Source: Agromyces mariniharenae (GTDB lineage Bacteria; Actinomycetota; Actinomycetes; Actinomycetales; Microbacteriaceae). Taken from it: DNA of 64,000 bases. The position numbers were made by a program, and so were the translations under genes. Under the pieces are notes generated by a model, which ran no database searches, was not told the origin of the DNA, and saw only the letters and a program-made list of their open reading frames with translations. This document shows positions 17,631 through 26,020 of the stretch, one piece after another (the stretch's first letter is position 1; each line of letters begins with the position of its first letter). The stretch spans positions 1,116,001 to 1,180,000 of the forward strand of contig NZ_VSSB01000002.1 in assembly GCF_008122505.1 (NCBI RefSeq), read 5' to 3'.

Positions 17631-18371
17631 ATGACGGATGCGACGACGAAGCCCACGATCGTGCTGGTGCACGGGGCGTGGGCCGACGGTTCCAGCTGGG
17701 ACGCCGTGACGAGGACGTTGCAGGCGCAGGGCTACACCGTGCTGGTGCCGCCGAACCTGTTGCGAGGACTCGCCGACGACGCCGCGTACGTGGCGTCGTT
17801 CCTCGCCCAGCGGACGAGCGGGCCGGTCGTGCTCGTCGGCCACTCCTACGGCGGCGCCGTCATCACGAACGCGGGGAACCAGGCCGGCGATGTCCGAGCG
17901 CTGGTGTACGTCAACGCCTTCATGCCCGACGAGGGCGAGAGCGTGCTGCAGATCCTCGAGGGGTCGTCGTCGGCGCTCGCCGTCGCTGACCCCACCACCG
18001 TGTTCGACATCGCAGGCTATCCGGGCGCTCCCGAGGGCGCGGCCGAGGTCTTCCTGAAGCCCGAGGTCGTGCACGGGTCGTTCGCGCAGGACCTGCCCGA
18101 GGCCGACCGCTGGACGATCGTCGCGAGCCAACGGCCGGCGTCGCTCGTGGCGAACGTCGTCCCCTCGGGGCCACCCGCCTGGCGCACCATCCCGAGCTGG
18201 GCGGTGATCGGTACCGCCGACCGAGTCATCCCCGTGGATGTCCTGCGCCGCCTGGCGGAGCGCGCCGGGTCGACGGTGAGCGAACTCGACGCGTCCCACG
18301 TGTCGATGGTGTCGCATCCGGATGCGGCGGTGGACGCCATCCTCGCCGCAGCAGGTTCGATCGAGCCGTAG
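17631..18371 (+). CDS. Alpha/beta-fold hydrolase (esterase type)
   Basis: 246 residues. KPTIVLVHGAWADGSSWD contains the oxyanion H-G-A-W loop, LVGHSYGGAVI has the nucleophile Ser72, and ELDASHVSMVSHPDA near the C-terminus contains the catalytic His region (S-H-V-S-M). It resembles the salicylate-esterase-like group of small actinobacterial hydrolases. The substrate is unknown. The ATG has a GAGGAGGGG site. TAGCGT at 17571-17576 is a candidate -10 box about 55 nt upstream. Confidence 0.88.
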   Translation: MTDATTKPTIVLVHGAWADGSSWDAVTRTLQAQGYTVLVPPNLLRGLADDAAYVASFLAQRTSGPVVLVGHSYGGAVITNAGNQAGDVRALVYVNAFMPDEGESVLQILEGSSSALAVADPTTVFDIAGYPGAPEGAAEVFLKPEVVHGSFAQDLPEADRWTIVASQRPASLVANVVPSGPPAWRTIPSWAVIGTADRVIPVDVLRRLAERAGSTVSELDASHVSMVSHPDAAVDAILAAAGSIEP

Positions 18372-18379
18372 TCCGGTCC

Positions 18380-18420
18380 CGAGCGCCCCGGCCGCGGCTT
18401 CCGCGCGGCCGGGGCGCTCG
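18380..18420. terminator. Hairpin terminator between convergent genes
   Basis: A long GC stem (about 17 bp; 18380-18396 with 18404-18420) around a short loop. It lies 9 nt after the hydrolase stop and 13 nt before the stop of the convergent SHOCT gene. It probably serves both. Confidence 0.75.
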
Positions 18421-18432
18421 TCGTCGGAACGG

Positions 18433-18828
18433 CTAGAACTTGCCGCCGAGGGCCTTGTTCTTCAGCGCCTCGTACTCGCCGTCGCTGATGACGCCCTGGT
18501 CGCGCAGCGCAGCGGCCTTCGCGATCTCCTCCGACGGACTCGCGAACGAGATCTTGCGCAGCTCCTCGTCGGAGTACTCGACGTACTGCGGACGCCGCTC
18601 GGCCGACCGCTCGGCCATGCCCTTGCCGCGGGCGATGAGGTAGACGAGCGCCGTGATAAACGGCACGAAGATCAGGAAGATCAGCCAGACGGCCTTCAGC
18701 CAGCCGTTCAGCGAGTGGTCGCGGAAGATGTCGATGACGATGTAGATCAGCACGAAGAGGTAGGCGACCCACACGAACACCCAGAAGAAGAACCAGAAGA
18801 TGTCCCAGACACTGCCGATGAAGTTCAT
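18433..18828 (-). CDS. PLDc_N plus SHOCT domain membrane protein
   Basis: 131 residues. Two membrane helices (IFWFFFWVFVWVAYLFVLIYIVIDIF and WLIFLIFVPFITALVYLIARG) form the phospholipase-D-nuclease N-terminal-like domain. The C-terminus (EEIAKAAALRDQGVISDGEYEALKNKAL) is a SHOCT motif, a short helical module seen in many actinobacterial membrane proteins. Its function is unknown, perhaps an envelope stress or oligomerisation role. The ribosome site GAAAGGGAAT precedes ATG 18828. Confidence 0.88.
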   Translation of the reverse strand: MNFIGSVWDIFWFFFWVFVWVAYLFVLIYIVIDIFRDHSLNGWLKAVWLIFLIFVPFITALVYLIARGKGMAERSAERRPQYVEYSDEELRKISFASPSEEIAKAAALRDQGVISDGEYEALKNKALGGKF

Positions 18829-19117
18829 CGATTCCCTTTCGCCCCGCCCCAGGACCCGCCGGCGCGGCAGGTCGTCACATGCGACAACCTACTCGCGGGG
18901 TGCGATCGGGCGCTCGTGAATTCCGTGTCGGCGTGTCGTGCAACTCGCGGCGGGCTCACAGGATCGATCGGATACAGTCCCGTCGGGAGCCCTGAGTTCC
19001 ACCCCCGCCGCGCGAGGGATCCGAGGAGTCGACGAGGACGTCGGCGGCCTCGTCGAGAACTCGCGCGGCGGCACAGCGGGTGCCGCGTATCGAGCTCGCC
19101 CGCACCGCGTCGGCTGC

Positions 19118-19768
19118 TCAGTGCGTTGCGGTCAGCCCCGTCAGGAGCGCCCGCACCGACCTGCGGAACTGCTCCTCGGAGCCGTAGTCGGCGAGCGTCT
19201 CGGCCGCTGCGGCGGTGTGCGGCAGCCCCTCGACGTCGCGGATGCGCCCGACGACCTCGTCGCGCTCCTGCGCGTCGGGCGAGTGGCCGGCCGCGGTGGT
19301 GAACGCCGCCGTGCCGTAGACCACGGCGAGGGTCGCCGTGAACGCGACCGCCGCCGTGTGGGGATCGAGCCCGCGTGCGAAGGTACGGAGGTAGTGCTCC
19401 CCCGCCATCGCCGCCGCCGGTCCCGGGTTCGGGCGTGCGAGCAGCACGGGCACCGCCCATGCATGCGCCGTGAGCACTGCGAGGTGCGCGGCCGCCCGGT
19501 CGACGCCGGCGTCGATCCAGTCCCCGGTGCCGTCGTCGGGACCGGGGAGCTCCGCGAGCACGCGGTCCGCGACGGCGTCGAGCAGGTCGGCCTTGGTGGC
19601 GATGTGTGCGTACAGTCCCATGGGCGACGCGCCGATCCGCGCGGCGACGCTCCGCAGGCTCACGTCGGTCGCGCCCTCCTCGAACAGTTCGAACGCGGCA
19701 TCGACGATCTCGTCGCGGCGCAGGCTGTTCCTGCGACGCCTGCCGGTGGTGCTGGTCACCATATCCAT
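19118..19768 (-). CDS. TetR-family transcriptional repressor
   Basis: 216 residues. The N-terminal TetR helix-turn-helix is complete: RDEIVDAAFELFEEGATDVSLRSVAARIGASPMGLYAHIATKADLLDAVADRVL. The C-terminal domain (GDWIDAGVDRAAAHLAVLTAHAWAVPVLL) is of the TetR_C type linked to drug- or lipid-responsive repressors. The gene is divergent from a DUF4386-like membrane protein, and an inverted repeat between them (19766-19788) is the likely operator. Ligand unknown. Confidence 0.92.
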   Translation of the reverse strand: MDMVTSTTGRRRRNSLRRDEIVDAAFELFEEGATDVSLRSVAARIGASPMGLYAHIATKADLLDAVADRVLAELPGPDDGTGDWIDAGVDRAAAHLAVLTAHAWAVPVLLARPNPGPAAAMAGEHYLRTFARGLDPHTAAVAFTATLAVVYGTAAFTTAAGHSPDAQERDEVVGRIRDVEGLPHTAAAAETLADYGSEEQFRRSVRALLTGLTATH

Positions 19769-19788
19769 AACGTACAGCGTACGCTATG
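19766..19788. promoter_or_regulatory. TetR-type operator
   Basis: Two 10-bp arms with a 3-bp centre, matching at 9 of 10 positions: cataacgtac - agc - gtacgctatg. The site overlaps TAGCGT on the minus strand and TACGCT on the plus strand, the likely -10 boxes of both divergent genes, so a bound repressor would shut both promoters. Confidence 0.7.
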
Positions 19789-19796
19789 CTGATCCC

Positions 19797-20453
19797 ATGA
19801 TCGCGCTCGCCGTGCTGCTCATCGCCACGCCCCTCCTGTTCAACGCGGGCTACGCCGGCCTCGCCGTCCGCTTCGACTATCCGGGCATCCTGCGCCGCCC
19901 GACGGGCGAGATCCTCGAGCGCTTCCGCGCGGGCGGCACCGGGCTCGTGCTCCTCTGGTTCGCGTTCGCGTGGTCGGCACTGCTGTTCATCCCCGTCGCG
20001 GTGCTCGCCGGCGGGCTCATCGCCGACCCCGGGCTCGCCGCGCTCTCGGTCGCGGTGGGGGTGATCGCCGGCACGGTGCAGGCGCTGGGGCTGCTGCGCT
20101 GGGTCTTCGTCGTCCCGTTCCTGGCGCGCGAGCACGCGGCCGCGACCGACGCATCGGCGATCGATCTCGTGTTCCAGGTGCAGCACCGATACCTGGGCGT
20201 CGCGGTCGGCGAGCACCTCGGGTACCTCACCACCGGGGCGTGGACCATCCTCGTCGCCGCGGCCGTCGGACTGCCGCTCTGGCTCGCGATCCCGGGCATC
20301 GTCATCGGCGCGATGCTCGCCCTCGGCTCGCTCGAGTTCGTGGGTCCGTTCGAGCAACGCGGCTGGTCGGTCGCCGGCGTGCTGGTGCCGATCGGCTACA
20401 CGCTCTGGTCGCTGTGGCTCATCGCGCTGGGCGTGCTCCTGCTCGTGCGCTGA
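19797..20453 (+). CDS. DUF4386-like multi-pass membrane protein
   Basis: 218 residues with about six hydrophobic helices. ILRRPTGEILERFRAGGTGLVLLWFAFAWSALLF, VQHRYLGVAVGEHLGYLTTGAWTILVA and the closing PIGYTLWSLWLIALGVLLLVR follow the DUF4386-like pattern. The start at ATG 19797 directly follows the operator region. It is probably under control of the divergent TetR protein. No transport signature is visible, and the function is unknown. Confidence 0.8.
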   Translation: MIALAVLLIATPLLFNAGYAGLAVRFDYPGILRRPTGEILERFRAGGTGLVLLWFAFAWSALLFIPVAVLAGGLIADPGLAALSVAVGVIAGTVQALGLLRWVFVVPFLAREHAAATDASAIDLVFQVQHRYLGVAVGEHLGYLTTGAWTILVAAAVGLPLWLAIPGIVIGAMLALGSLEFVGPFEQRGWSVAGVLVPIGYTLWSLWLIALGVLLLVR

Positions 20454-20466
20454 CGGCGAGCGGGGA

Positions 20467-21156
20467 TCAGGCGCCCAGCAGGTCGTCGCGCTCGACGACG
20501 CGATCCTCGTCCCACGGCTCGACCCAGCCGAGCTCGTCGAACATGCGCGACAGCATCAGTCCGGTCACGCCCCACACGACGCGCCCGCCGACCTCGAATG
20601 CCGGCGACCGCCAGGTGCGGCCCTGGTAGGTGCCCACGACGTTGCCGCGGTTCGCGGGATCGAGCAGGTCGGCCACCGGCACGCGGAACACCTCGACCGA
20701 CTCGTCGTGGTCGACCGCCGCGACCTCCGACGGACGGGTCCACCAGGCCGGCACGGGTGTCACGACGTGGTTGCTCACGGGCACCGGCATCGGCGGCAGC
20801 GTGCCGAGCGGATCGATGCCGTCGGGGTCGAGCCCGGTCTCCTCGACCGCCTCCCGCAGGGCTGCGGCGATCGGGCCGTCGTCGGATGCCTCGAGGCGCC
20901 CGCCCGGGAACGCGATCTGCCCGGCATGGCTCGCGAGCGTCGCCGCCCGTCGGAGCAGCAGCACGTCGAGGTCACCTGGCATCGGGCCGGCCGATCGGGC
21001 GGGCACGGAATCGAGGACGCCGAACAGCACGAGCACCGCGGCCGGACGCGCTCCCCCGGCATCCGCCAACGCTCGCGTGAGGTCGGGCCGCCACTCGAGG
21101 CCCCGCTCGCACAGCGCCACGAGCTCGGACCGGGGATCTGCTGACGTCGGCGGCAT
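20467..21156 (-). CDS. NUDIX hydrolase (CoA pyrophosphatase type)
   Basis: 229 residues. A complete Nudix box (G-x5-E-x7-R-E-x-x-E-E-x-G) starts at GGRLEASDDGP and ends with REAVEETGL near residue 110. Directly before it HAGQIAFPGGR matches the extra motif of the NudL/CoA-pyrophosphatase group. Such enzymes hydrolyse CoA and its derivatives, or other nucleoside diphosphate compounds, with Mg2+. TAGCAT lies 6 nt before ATG 21156. The gene converges with the DUF4386-like gene. Confidence 0.9.
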   Translation of the reverse strand: MPPTSADPRSELVALCERGLEWRPDLTRALADAGGARPAAVLVLFGVLDSVPARSAGPMPGDLDVLLLRRAATLASHAGQIAFPGGRLEASDDGPIAAALREAVEETGLDPDGIDPLGTLPPMPVPVSNHVVTPVPAWWTRPSEVAAVDHDESVEVFRVPVADLLDPANRGNVVGTYQGRTWRSPAFEVGGRVVWGVTGLMLSRMFDELGWVEPWDEDRVVERDDLLGA

Positions 21157-21168
21157 GGGTTCATGCTA
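21157..21168 (-). promoter_or_regulatory. Leaderless -10 box of the NUDIX gene
   Basis: The minus strand reads TAGCAT (complement of 21163-21168), 6 nt, then ATG 21156. Confidence 0.4.
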
Positions 21169-21185
21169 CGAGGGCTCTCTGCTGG

Positions 21186-21788
21186 TCAGTCCACCGGCCG
21201 CTCGCTCGCCGGCTCGGGCCGCTCGGGAAGGACGCCCGCGGCCCGGGCCGGCTCGGCGTACGCGCGCGCCAGGTCGGCGACGGTCGCGTGCGCGTTGAGC
21301 CCGCTCGGGTTCGGCACGACCCAGAGCGCCGCGTCGGCGATCGGCTCGTCCTGCTTCCCGGCGCGCGCCTTCGGGCGGTCGAAGCCCTGCCGATAGGCGG
21401 TCAGCCCGACGATCGCGACGACGTGCGGTCGCCAGCGGGCCACGTCGTCGGCGAGCCGCGCCGCGCCCTCGCGCAACTCGGCCCGATCGAGCTCGTCGGC
21501 GCGCGCCGTCGCGCGGTGCACGAGGTTCGAGATGCCGATGCCCGCGTCGAGGAACATGCGCTGGTCGGCCTCGCTGAGCCCGTTCGCGAACTCGGGCAGC
21601 CGCGGGATGATGCCCGCCGCGGCGAGCGCCGGATAGAACCGATTGCCCGGGTACGCGAAGTGCGAGCCGGTCGCCGCCGTCCACAATCCGGGGTTGATGC
21701 CGACGAAGACGAGCCGCGGGTGCTCGGGCATCAGGTCGTCGACGCTCGCGCCCCGGTACGACTCGAGTTCGGCGCGCGTGAATCCCAT
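21186..21788 (-). CDS. mug: Mug-type mismatch-specific DNA glycosylase (G/U, G/T)
   Basis: 200 residues of the uracil-DNA-glycosylase superfamily, family 2. RLVFVGINPGLWTAATGSHFAYPGNRFYPAL contains the G-I-N-P-G active-site motif and the following H-F-x-x-P-G-N-R-F segment. WVVPNPSGLNAHAT supplies the N-P-S-G-L-N-x-H intercalation loop. It removes uracil or thymine mispaired with G. The NUDIX gene is 29 nt downstream on the same strand, so these two genome- and nucleotide-hygiene genes could share a transcript. Confidence 0.93.
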   Translation of the reverse strand: MGFTRAELESYRGASVDDLMPEHPRLVFVGINPGLWTAATGSHFAYPGNRFYPALAAAGIIPRLPEFANGLSEADQRMFLDAGIGISNLVHRATARADELDRAELREGAARLADDVARWRPHVVAIVGLTAYRQGFDRPKARAGKQDEPIADAALWVVPNPSGLNAHATVADLARAYAEPARAAGVLPERPEPASERPVD

Positions 21789-21856
21789 GAGACGATTCTG
21801 CGGCCCGCGTGTGACCTTCGCCTCGCCGGCGACATTCCCTAGGTGAGGAGGTGCAC

Positions 21857-22420
21857 GTGGATGCAGAGGAGGACACCGATGCCGAGCTCCTACGCAGGGT
21901 GGCGGCTGGTGACCAGAAGGCGTTGTCGATCGTGTTCGATCGCCACGCGAAGGCCGTGACCCGATACGCGTGGGCGCTGGCTCCGAGCCGCATGGACGTC
22001 GAGGAGGTCGTGCAGGACACGTTCGTCACGATGTGGCGCAAGGCCGGCACGATCACGCTCGCCGAGGCGTCGCTGCTGCCGTGGCTGCTCGTGACCTGCC
22101 GGTTCCTGGCGCGGAACGCCGTGCGCAAGGCGGCGCGGAACCGCGCGGACGCCCTGCCCGATGAGCACTCGAGCGACCTGCTCGCGCTCGGCGGCCGACG
22201 CGACGACGCGGACCGTGCGCGTGAGGACCTGCGTTGGGTGCTCGAGGAGATCGAGCGGCTCGATCCGATCGATCGTCAGGTGTGCGAGCTGTGCCTCGTC
22301 GAGGGCGTGCCCTACGCCCAGGTCGCACGCGAGATGAACCTCACTGTCGGTGCGGTGAAGCAACGGGTGTCCCGGAGCCGGGCACGACTGCGGAAGGCGG
22401 TGACCGTCGATGAGAACTGA
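21857..22420 (+). CDS. ECF-type RNA polymerase sigma factor
   Basis: 187 residues. Region 2 is ALSIVFDRHAKAVTRYAWAL ... VEEVVQDTFVTMWRKA. Region 4 is ERLDPIDRQVCELCLVEGVPYAQVAREMNLTVGAVKQRVSRSRARLRKA. No region 1 or 3, as in extracytoplasmic function sigma factors. GTG 21857 was preferred because GAGGAG lies 6 nt upstream; an in-frame GTG at 21851 abuts it. It overlaps the next membrane-protein gene by 11 nt, the usual layout for a sigma factor and its membrane regulator. Confidence 0.9.
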   Translation: MDAEEDTDAELLRRVAAGDQKALSIVFDRHAKAVTRYAWALAPSRMDVEEVVQDTFVTMWRKAGTITLAEASLLPWLLVTCRFLARNAVRKAARNRADALPDEHSSDLLALGGRRDDADRAREDLRWVLEEIERLDPIDRQVCELCLVEGVPYAQVAREMNLTVGAVKQRVSRSRARLRKAVTVDEN

Positions 22421-23756
22421 ACCTCCAAAGGGCGACGAGTTCGACCGCATGCTCGCCGAGATCAAGGGCCGGGTGCAGGATGCCGCGGCGCACACCCCCG
22501 CCGCCCGTCGCACCCGCATCGACCGCGTCGTCGGCGCCGCCGTGGCCGCAATCCTGGCGCTCGGACTCGGATCCGCCGGCGCCGCCTTCGCGTTCGGGAT
22601 CCTGCCGCAGGCACCCGAGGACGATCCGATGGTCGAGCCGAGCACGCGACCTACCGCCTCTGCAACGCCGGAGCGCACGTTCCCGGTGGAGACCGCGCCA
22701 CCCGCACCCGACCCCGGGCCGACGCCGCGGATCGGGCTCACCTGCGACGACCTCGTCGACACGACCGCGCTGGTGGCATTTCTCGGCGACGCGGGCCAGC
22801 CCTTGGCTGGACCGGCGACCCCATCGACCGTTCCAGCCTCGGCCGGGTCCTCGCCCGCCGATCGGGCGGTCACTGAACAGCTGGGTGCGCTGGAGTGCAG
22901 CTGGTGGAGCGAAACCGACGATCCGGCGGCCGCCGATGCCGGTCGTCAGACCGTTTCACTTCGCGTGCTTCCAGAAGGCATCGACGAGGCCATCCGCTAC
23001 GTCGACACCTACCAACTGCGGGACCCGACGTATGGATCGAACGTGCAAGGACCGCGTTGCGTGTCGGCCGGGGGCATCGGCGTCGGGTACTGCGAGCTGT
23101 TCGGCGTGATCGGCTCGAATTGGGTCGAGCTCTACGCGGTCGGGATCGTCGCCGCGGACGTCTCCGACGAGGAACTGCGCGCGTCCTTCCGTGCTCTCAC
23201 GGATCCGCTCGTCGAGCGCCTGGGCGACGCTTCGATCGCCGATCGGTGGGTGCCGCGAGCACCGAGCCCGGTCGCTGCATCCGGCTGCGACACCATCGCG
23301 CCATCCGAAGCCATCGCGCCGCTCGTCGGGGTCGCCGAACTGCGGGTCGCGGAGATGTCGGACGGGCCGAGGGTCGGACAGTACTGGTATGCGAAGAACC
23401 AACTGGGGGCGCGCCATTGCACGCTGTACGTCGACGGCGACGTGGGGTTCGGGTCCATCGGCGTCTTGCCCAATGGGGCCTGGGCAACCTCGCGATACGA
23501 AGCGGCATGGGTATCGGATGGCGCAGCAACGATCGAGCTGCCAGGAGCCTCGAACGGATCCGGTCTGCTCCGATGCGATGAACCGCGTTTCGAATGCCGA
23601 CTCGACTTCACGGTCGGAGACGACTGGGTGAGCATCATCGTCCCGCCGGCGCCCCATGATGAGGAGTGGTATCGCGAGCCGTTCGAGCGGACGCGGACCA
23701 ACATCGTGGCGATCGCAACGATCGTCGCGGAGCGGATCGCGGCGATGTCGAAGTAG
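22410..23756 (+). CDS. Single-pass membrane protein, candidate anti-sigma factor
   Basis: 448 residues. About 38 cytosolic residues come first, then one membrane segment (VVGAAVAAILALGLGSAGAAFAFGI, about residues 40-64). A Pro/Thr-rich linker follows (about 70-105), then a long extracellular region that seems to hold two related modules, each with paired Cys (LTCDDLVDTTALVAFLGDAG and ASGCDTIAPSEAIAPLVGVAEL). There is no H-x3-C-x2-C zinc anti-sigma motif. The 11-nt overlap with the sigma gene and the short cytosolic N-terminus suggest that it senses something outside and restrains the sigma factor; this rests on context. Confidence 0.7.
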   Translation: MRTEPPKGDEFDRMLAEIKGRVQDAAAHTPAARRTRIDRVVGAAVAAILALGLGSAGAAFAFGILPQAPEDDPMVEPSTRPTASATPERTFPVETAPPAPDPGPTPRIGLTCDDLVDTTALVAFLGDAGQPLAGPATPSTVPASAGSSPADRAVTEQLGALECSWWSETDDPAAADAGRQTVSLRVLPEGIDEAIRYVDTYQLRDPTYGSNVQGPRCVSAGGIGVGYCELFGVIGSNWVELYAVGIVAADVSDEELRASFRALTDPLVERLGDASIADRWVPRAPSPVAASGCDTIAPSEAIAPLVGVAELRVAEMSDGPRVGQYWYAKNQLGARHCTLYVDGDVGFGSIGVLPNGAWATSRYEAAWVSDGAATIELPGASNGSGLLRCDEPRFECRLDFTVGDDWVSIIVPPAPHDEEWYREPFERTRTNIVAIATIVAERIAAMSK

Positions 23757-23770
23757 ATCGGTCGCACAGA

Positions 23771-23803
23771 GCAGCCCCGGCGGGACCATCCCGCCGGGGC
23801 TGC
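23771..23803. terminator. Hairpin terminator after the sigma/membrane-protein operon
   Basis: A 14-bp stem (23771-23784 with 23790-23803) with a 5-nt loop. It is 14 nt past the stop of the putative anti-sigma gene and 20 nt before the stop of the convergent EVE gene. Confidence 0.75.
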
Positions 23804-23823
23804 TCCGCGCCGCCGGGCTCGCC

Positions 23824-24270
23824 TCAGCCCACGAGCTCGTCGGCCCCCATCTCGCGGGCGATGACGGCGAAGTCGTGCTTCGTGATCTCGAGGTGGCCGC
23901 GTCGCAGCTGGTAGCCCCAGTTCGGATTCCCGCGCGTCAGGTCGAGCACGGGCAGGAGCGGCGCGATCGGCGCCGAGCGGGCGTGCGACGAGTACGCCAT
24001 CGCGCGGCGCCACGGACGGAAGCCGGCCATGAGGTTCGGATCCTCCTCGGCCTGGTACACGTCACCGTCGGCGACGCGGCCGATCGCGGTGAACTCGCGG
24101 AGCGGATCGCCGTCGGGGAAGCTCGTCTTCGGCGAGTAGTACACGAAGCCGTCGCCCGGCTGCATGCGCTGCACGCCGGCCCGCTTGCCGTGGTTCGTCT
24201 GCGCGATCCCCCACTCCACGCCACGCAGCACGTGCGCGCGCTGCACCACCCCGAGCCAGTACCTGGTCAT
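23824..24270 (-). CDS. EVE-domain protein
   Basis: 148 residues. MTRYWLGVVQRAHVLRGVEWGIAQTNHGKRAGVQRMQPGDGFVYYSPK and REFTAIGRVADGDVYQAEED are typical of the EVE domain, a PUA-like fold related to YTH domains that binds modified bases. FRPWRRAMAY and the L-x-L-T-R-G-N-P-N-W-G-Y segment complete it. Stand-alone bacterial EVE proteins are often linked to nucleic-acid modification or defence; no such partner is adjacent. Start codons at 24270 and 24276 are both possible. Confidence 0.9.
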   Translation of the reverse strand: MTRYWLGVVQRAHVLRGVEWGIAQTNHGKRAGVQRMQPGDGFVYYSPKTSFPDGDPLREFTAIGRVADGDVYQAEEDPNLMAGFRPWRRAMAYSSHARSAPIAPLLPVLDLTRGNPNWGYQLRRGHLEITKHDFAVIAREMGADELVG

Positions 24271-24328
24271 GCGCACATCGTGTCACCGGCCTCGGACACC
24301 GCGGCGCGGCATCCGTGCAGGCTCGGCG

Positions 24329-25933
24329 TCACCCGGCGCTGAACGCGTCGAGGAATCGATCGCGGAAGTCGCTCATCGGCCAGACGGGCGCGTCGGGTGA
24401 GGGCAGCATCCCGTCCTGCCACCGCCATCCGTCGATGGACGCGAGCACTGCCGGGTCCTTCGCGATGATGCTGATCGGCACGTCGTGGCCGGCGCCCTGC
24501 CCGCTCACGATCGTCGCCGGCTGGTGGTCGCCCAGCAGGACGAGCACGAGGTTCGGATCGTCGGTCTGGTGCAGGAAGTCGAGCATCGCTCCGAGCGAGT
24601 ACTCGATGGACTGCCCGTACGCCTGGCGCACCCGGTCGGGATCCTGCCAGACCTCGGTCGCCGACGGCCCCTGCGCGGGCTGCGGATCGAACACGGAGCC
24701 GTCGCCGATCTCGGACCAGGGCACCAGCTTCGGGAGCGGCGCCCAGGGGGTGTGCGAGGAGACCAGGTCGATCTCGGCCATGACCGGCTGGGCGTCGCGG
24801 GCGAGCTCGGTGTCGGCGAAGTGCTTCCAGGTGTACTGATCGGGGATCCGCGCATAGCCGAAGGAGGGACCCCGGTACCCGACGTCGTGCGCGTCGAGCA
24901 GCGTGTCCCAGTGGTAGAACGAGGTGCCGAATGGCCAGGGGTCCGTGTTCGACGGGATGACGCTGACCGTGCGCCACCCGGCCGAGCCGAACGCGTCGCT
25001 CAGCGTGAACCGATCGCTCCGGATCAGCTTGCTGTAGAGCGGCTGCCGGTCGATCCACAGCCCGGTCTGGAGGGTCGAATGCGCCAGCCAACTGAGCCCC
25101 CCGAACGTCGGGGAGGTGAGGAACGCGCTCCGCGACGCATAGCCGTCGGCACGGAGCTGCTCCTCGCCGTCGCGCAGCACCCGTCGCACGCCCGCCGACA
25201 CGTCGGATCCCTCGACCGCCACCCGACCGTAGCTCTCGATGAATGCGACCACGACGTCCTTGCCCCGCAATGCGGTCAACAGCTCGGAGCCGGGTAGGTC
25301 GCGGTAGGGGTCGTTCGCGATCTGCGGCGAGAGCTCGGCGACCGCGGCGATGCCCTCGGCGGCGCGCGTCGCCGACGCGGAGATCGCCCGGACGGAGGCG
25401 GCCGCGGCGGCCGGCTGGCCTGCGACGACGTGCGCGCCCACCAGGGCGGCGATGATCCACGCCGCGGCGACCGTGGAGAGCACGGTCGTGCCACGCACGT
25501 GCGGCCGAAGCGCACCGGCCACGCGGAGCGCCGCCCACGAGAGCACGACGATCGTGCCGGCCGCGACGAGCACGAGCAGCGCGAGCAGTGCGCTGGCGGC
25601 TGGCGCGCCGATGAAGCCCCGGACGACCCCGAACGCGTCGCCCAGCTGCTGCCAATCGAGCGGATCGAAGTGGATGTCGAGCACCGTCCGGTAGCCGGAA
25701 TCGATCCCGGCGAGCACGAGCGCGAAGACGACGAGGACGCCGAAGCCGGTTGCGACGACGAGGCGGGCGGCCCGCCACGGAAGCAGCGCGAGCAGGGCCA
25801 GCACGATGATGGACTCCACCGGAAGCCCGATGAGCGGCGCCGGCGAGCCGTGCGTGATGGCCGCCGGCACGAGGGGCACCACGATGAGCAGCAGCACCGC
25901 GACCACCAGCCAGACCCGCTCGCGCACGGTCAT
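24329..25933 (-). CDS. LTA-synthase-like sulfatase-fold membrane enzyme
   Basis: 534 residues. About five membrane helices span residues 1-200. A sulfatase/phosphatase-fold catalytic domain follows: KDVVVAFIESYGR (metal-binding Glu), SPTFGGLSWLAHSTLQTGLW (likely nucleophile Thr in P-T-F-G-G), VMAEIDLVSSHTPWAPLP, and VLVLLGDHQPATIVSG (D-H metal site). Members transfer phosphoglycerol or phosphoethanolamine groups to envelope polymers or lipids on the outer membrane face. It lies beside a CDP-alcohol phosphatidyltransferase and a glycosyltransferase operon, which fits envelope lipid work. Confidence 0.82.
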   Translation of the reverse strand: MTVRERVWLVVAVLLLIVVPLVPAAITHGSPAPLIGLPVESIIVLALLALLPWRAARLVVATGFGVLVVFALVLAGIDSGYRTVLDIHFDPLDWQQLGDAFGVVRGFIGAPAASALLALLVLVAAGTIVVLSWAALRVAGALRPHVRGTTVLSTVAAAWIIAALVGAHVVAGQPAAAAASVRAISASATRAAEGIAAVAELSPQIANDPYRDLPGSELLTALRGKDVVVAFIESYGRVAVEGSDVSAGVRRVLRDGEEQLRADGYASRSAFLTSPTFGGLSWLAHSTLQTGLWIDRQPLYSKLIRSDRFTLSDAFGSAGWRTVSVIPSNTDPWPFGTSFYHWDTLLDAHDVGYRGPSFGYARIPDQYTWKHFADTELARDAQPVMAEIDLVSSHTPWAPLPKLVPWSEIGDGSVFDPQPAQGPSATEVWQDPDRVRQAYGQSIEYSLGAMLDFLHQTDDPNLVLVLLGDHQPATIVSGQGAGHDVPISIIAKDPAVLASIDGWRWQDGMLPSPDAPVWPMSDFRDRFLDAFSAG

Positions 25934-26020
25934 CCTCCCGCCCGGTGAACTCTTTCCCCCGCCGTCTCGTGTCACTCCTAGCGTCTCCGCCGGAGGCTTC
26001 GATCGGAAGCGGGTCTGACC

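Noticed and set aside
14987..17989. A 1000-codon open frame on the plus strand
   Set aside because: It runs antisense to three minus-strand genes with clear motifs (methyltransferase and two ferritin-like proteins); its translation is Arg/Ala/Gly-rich and lacks any domain. High-GC DNA often keeps such frames open.
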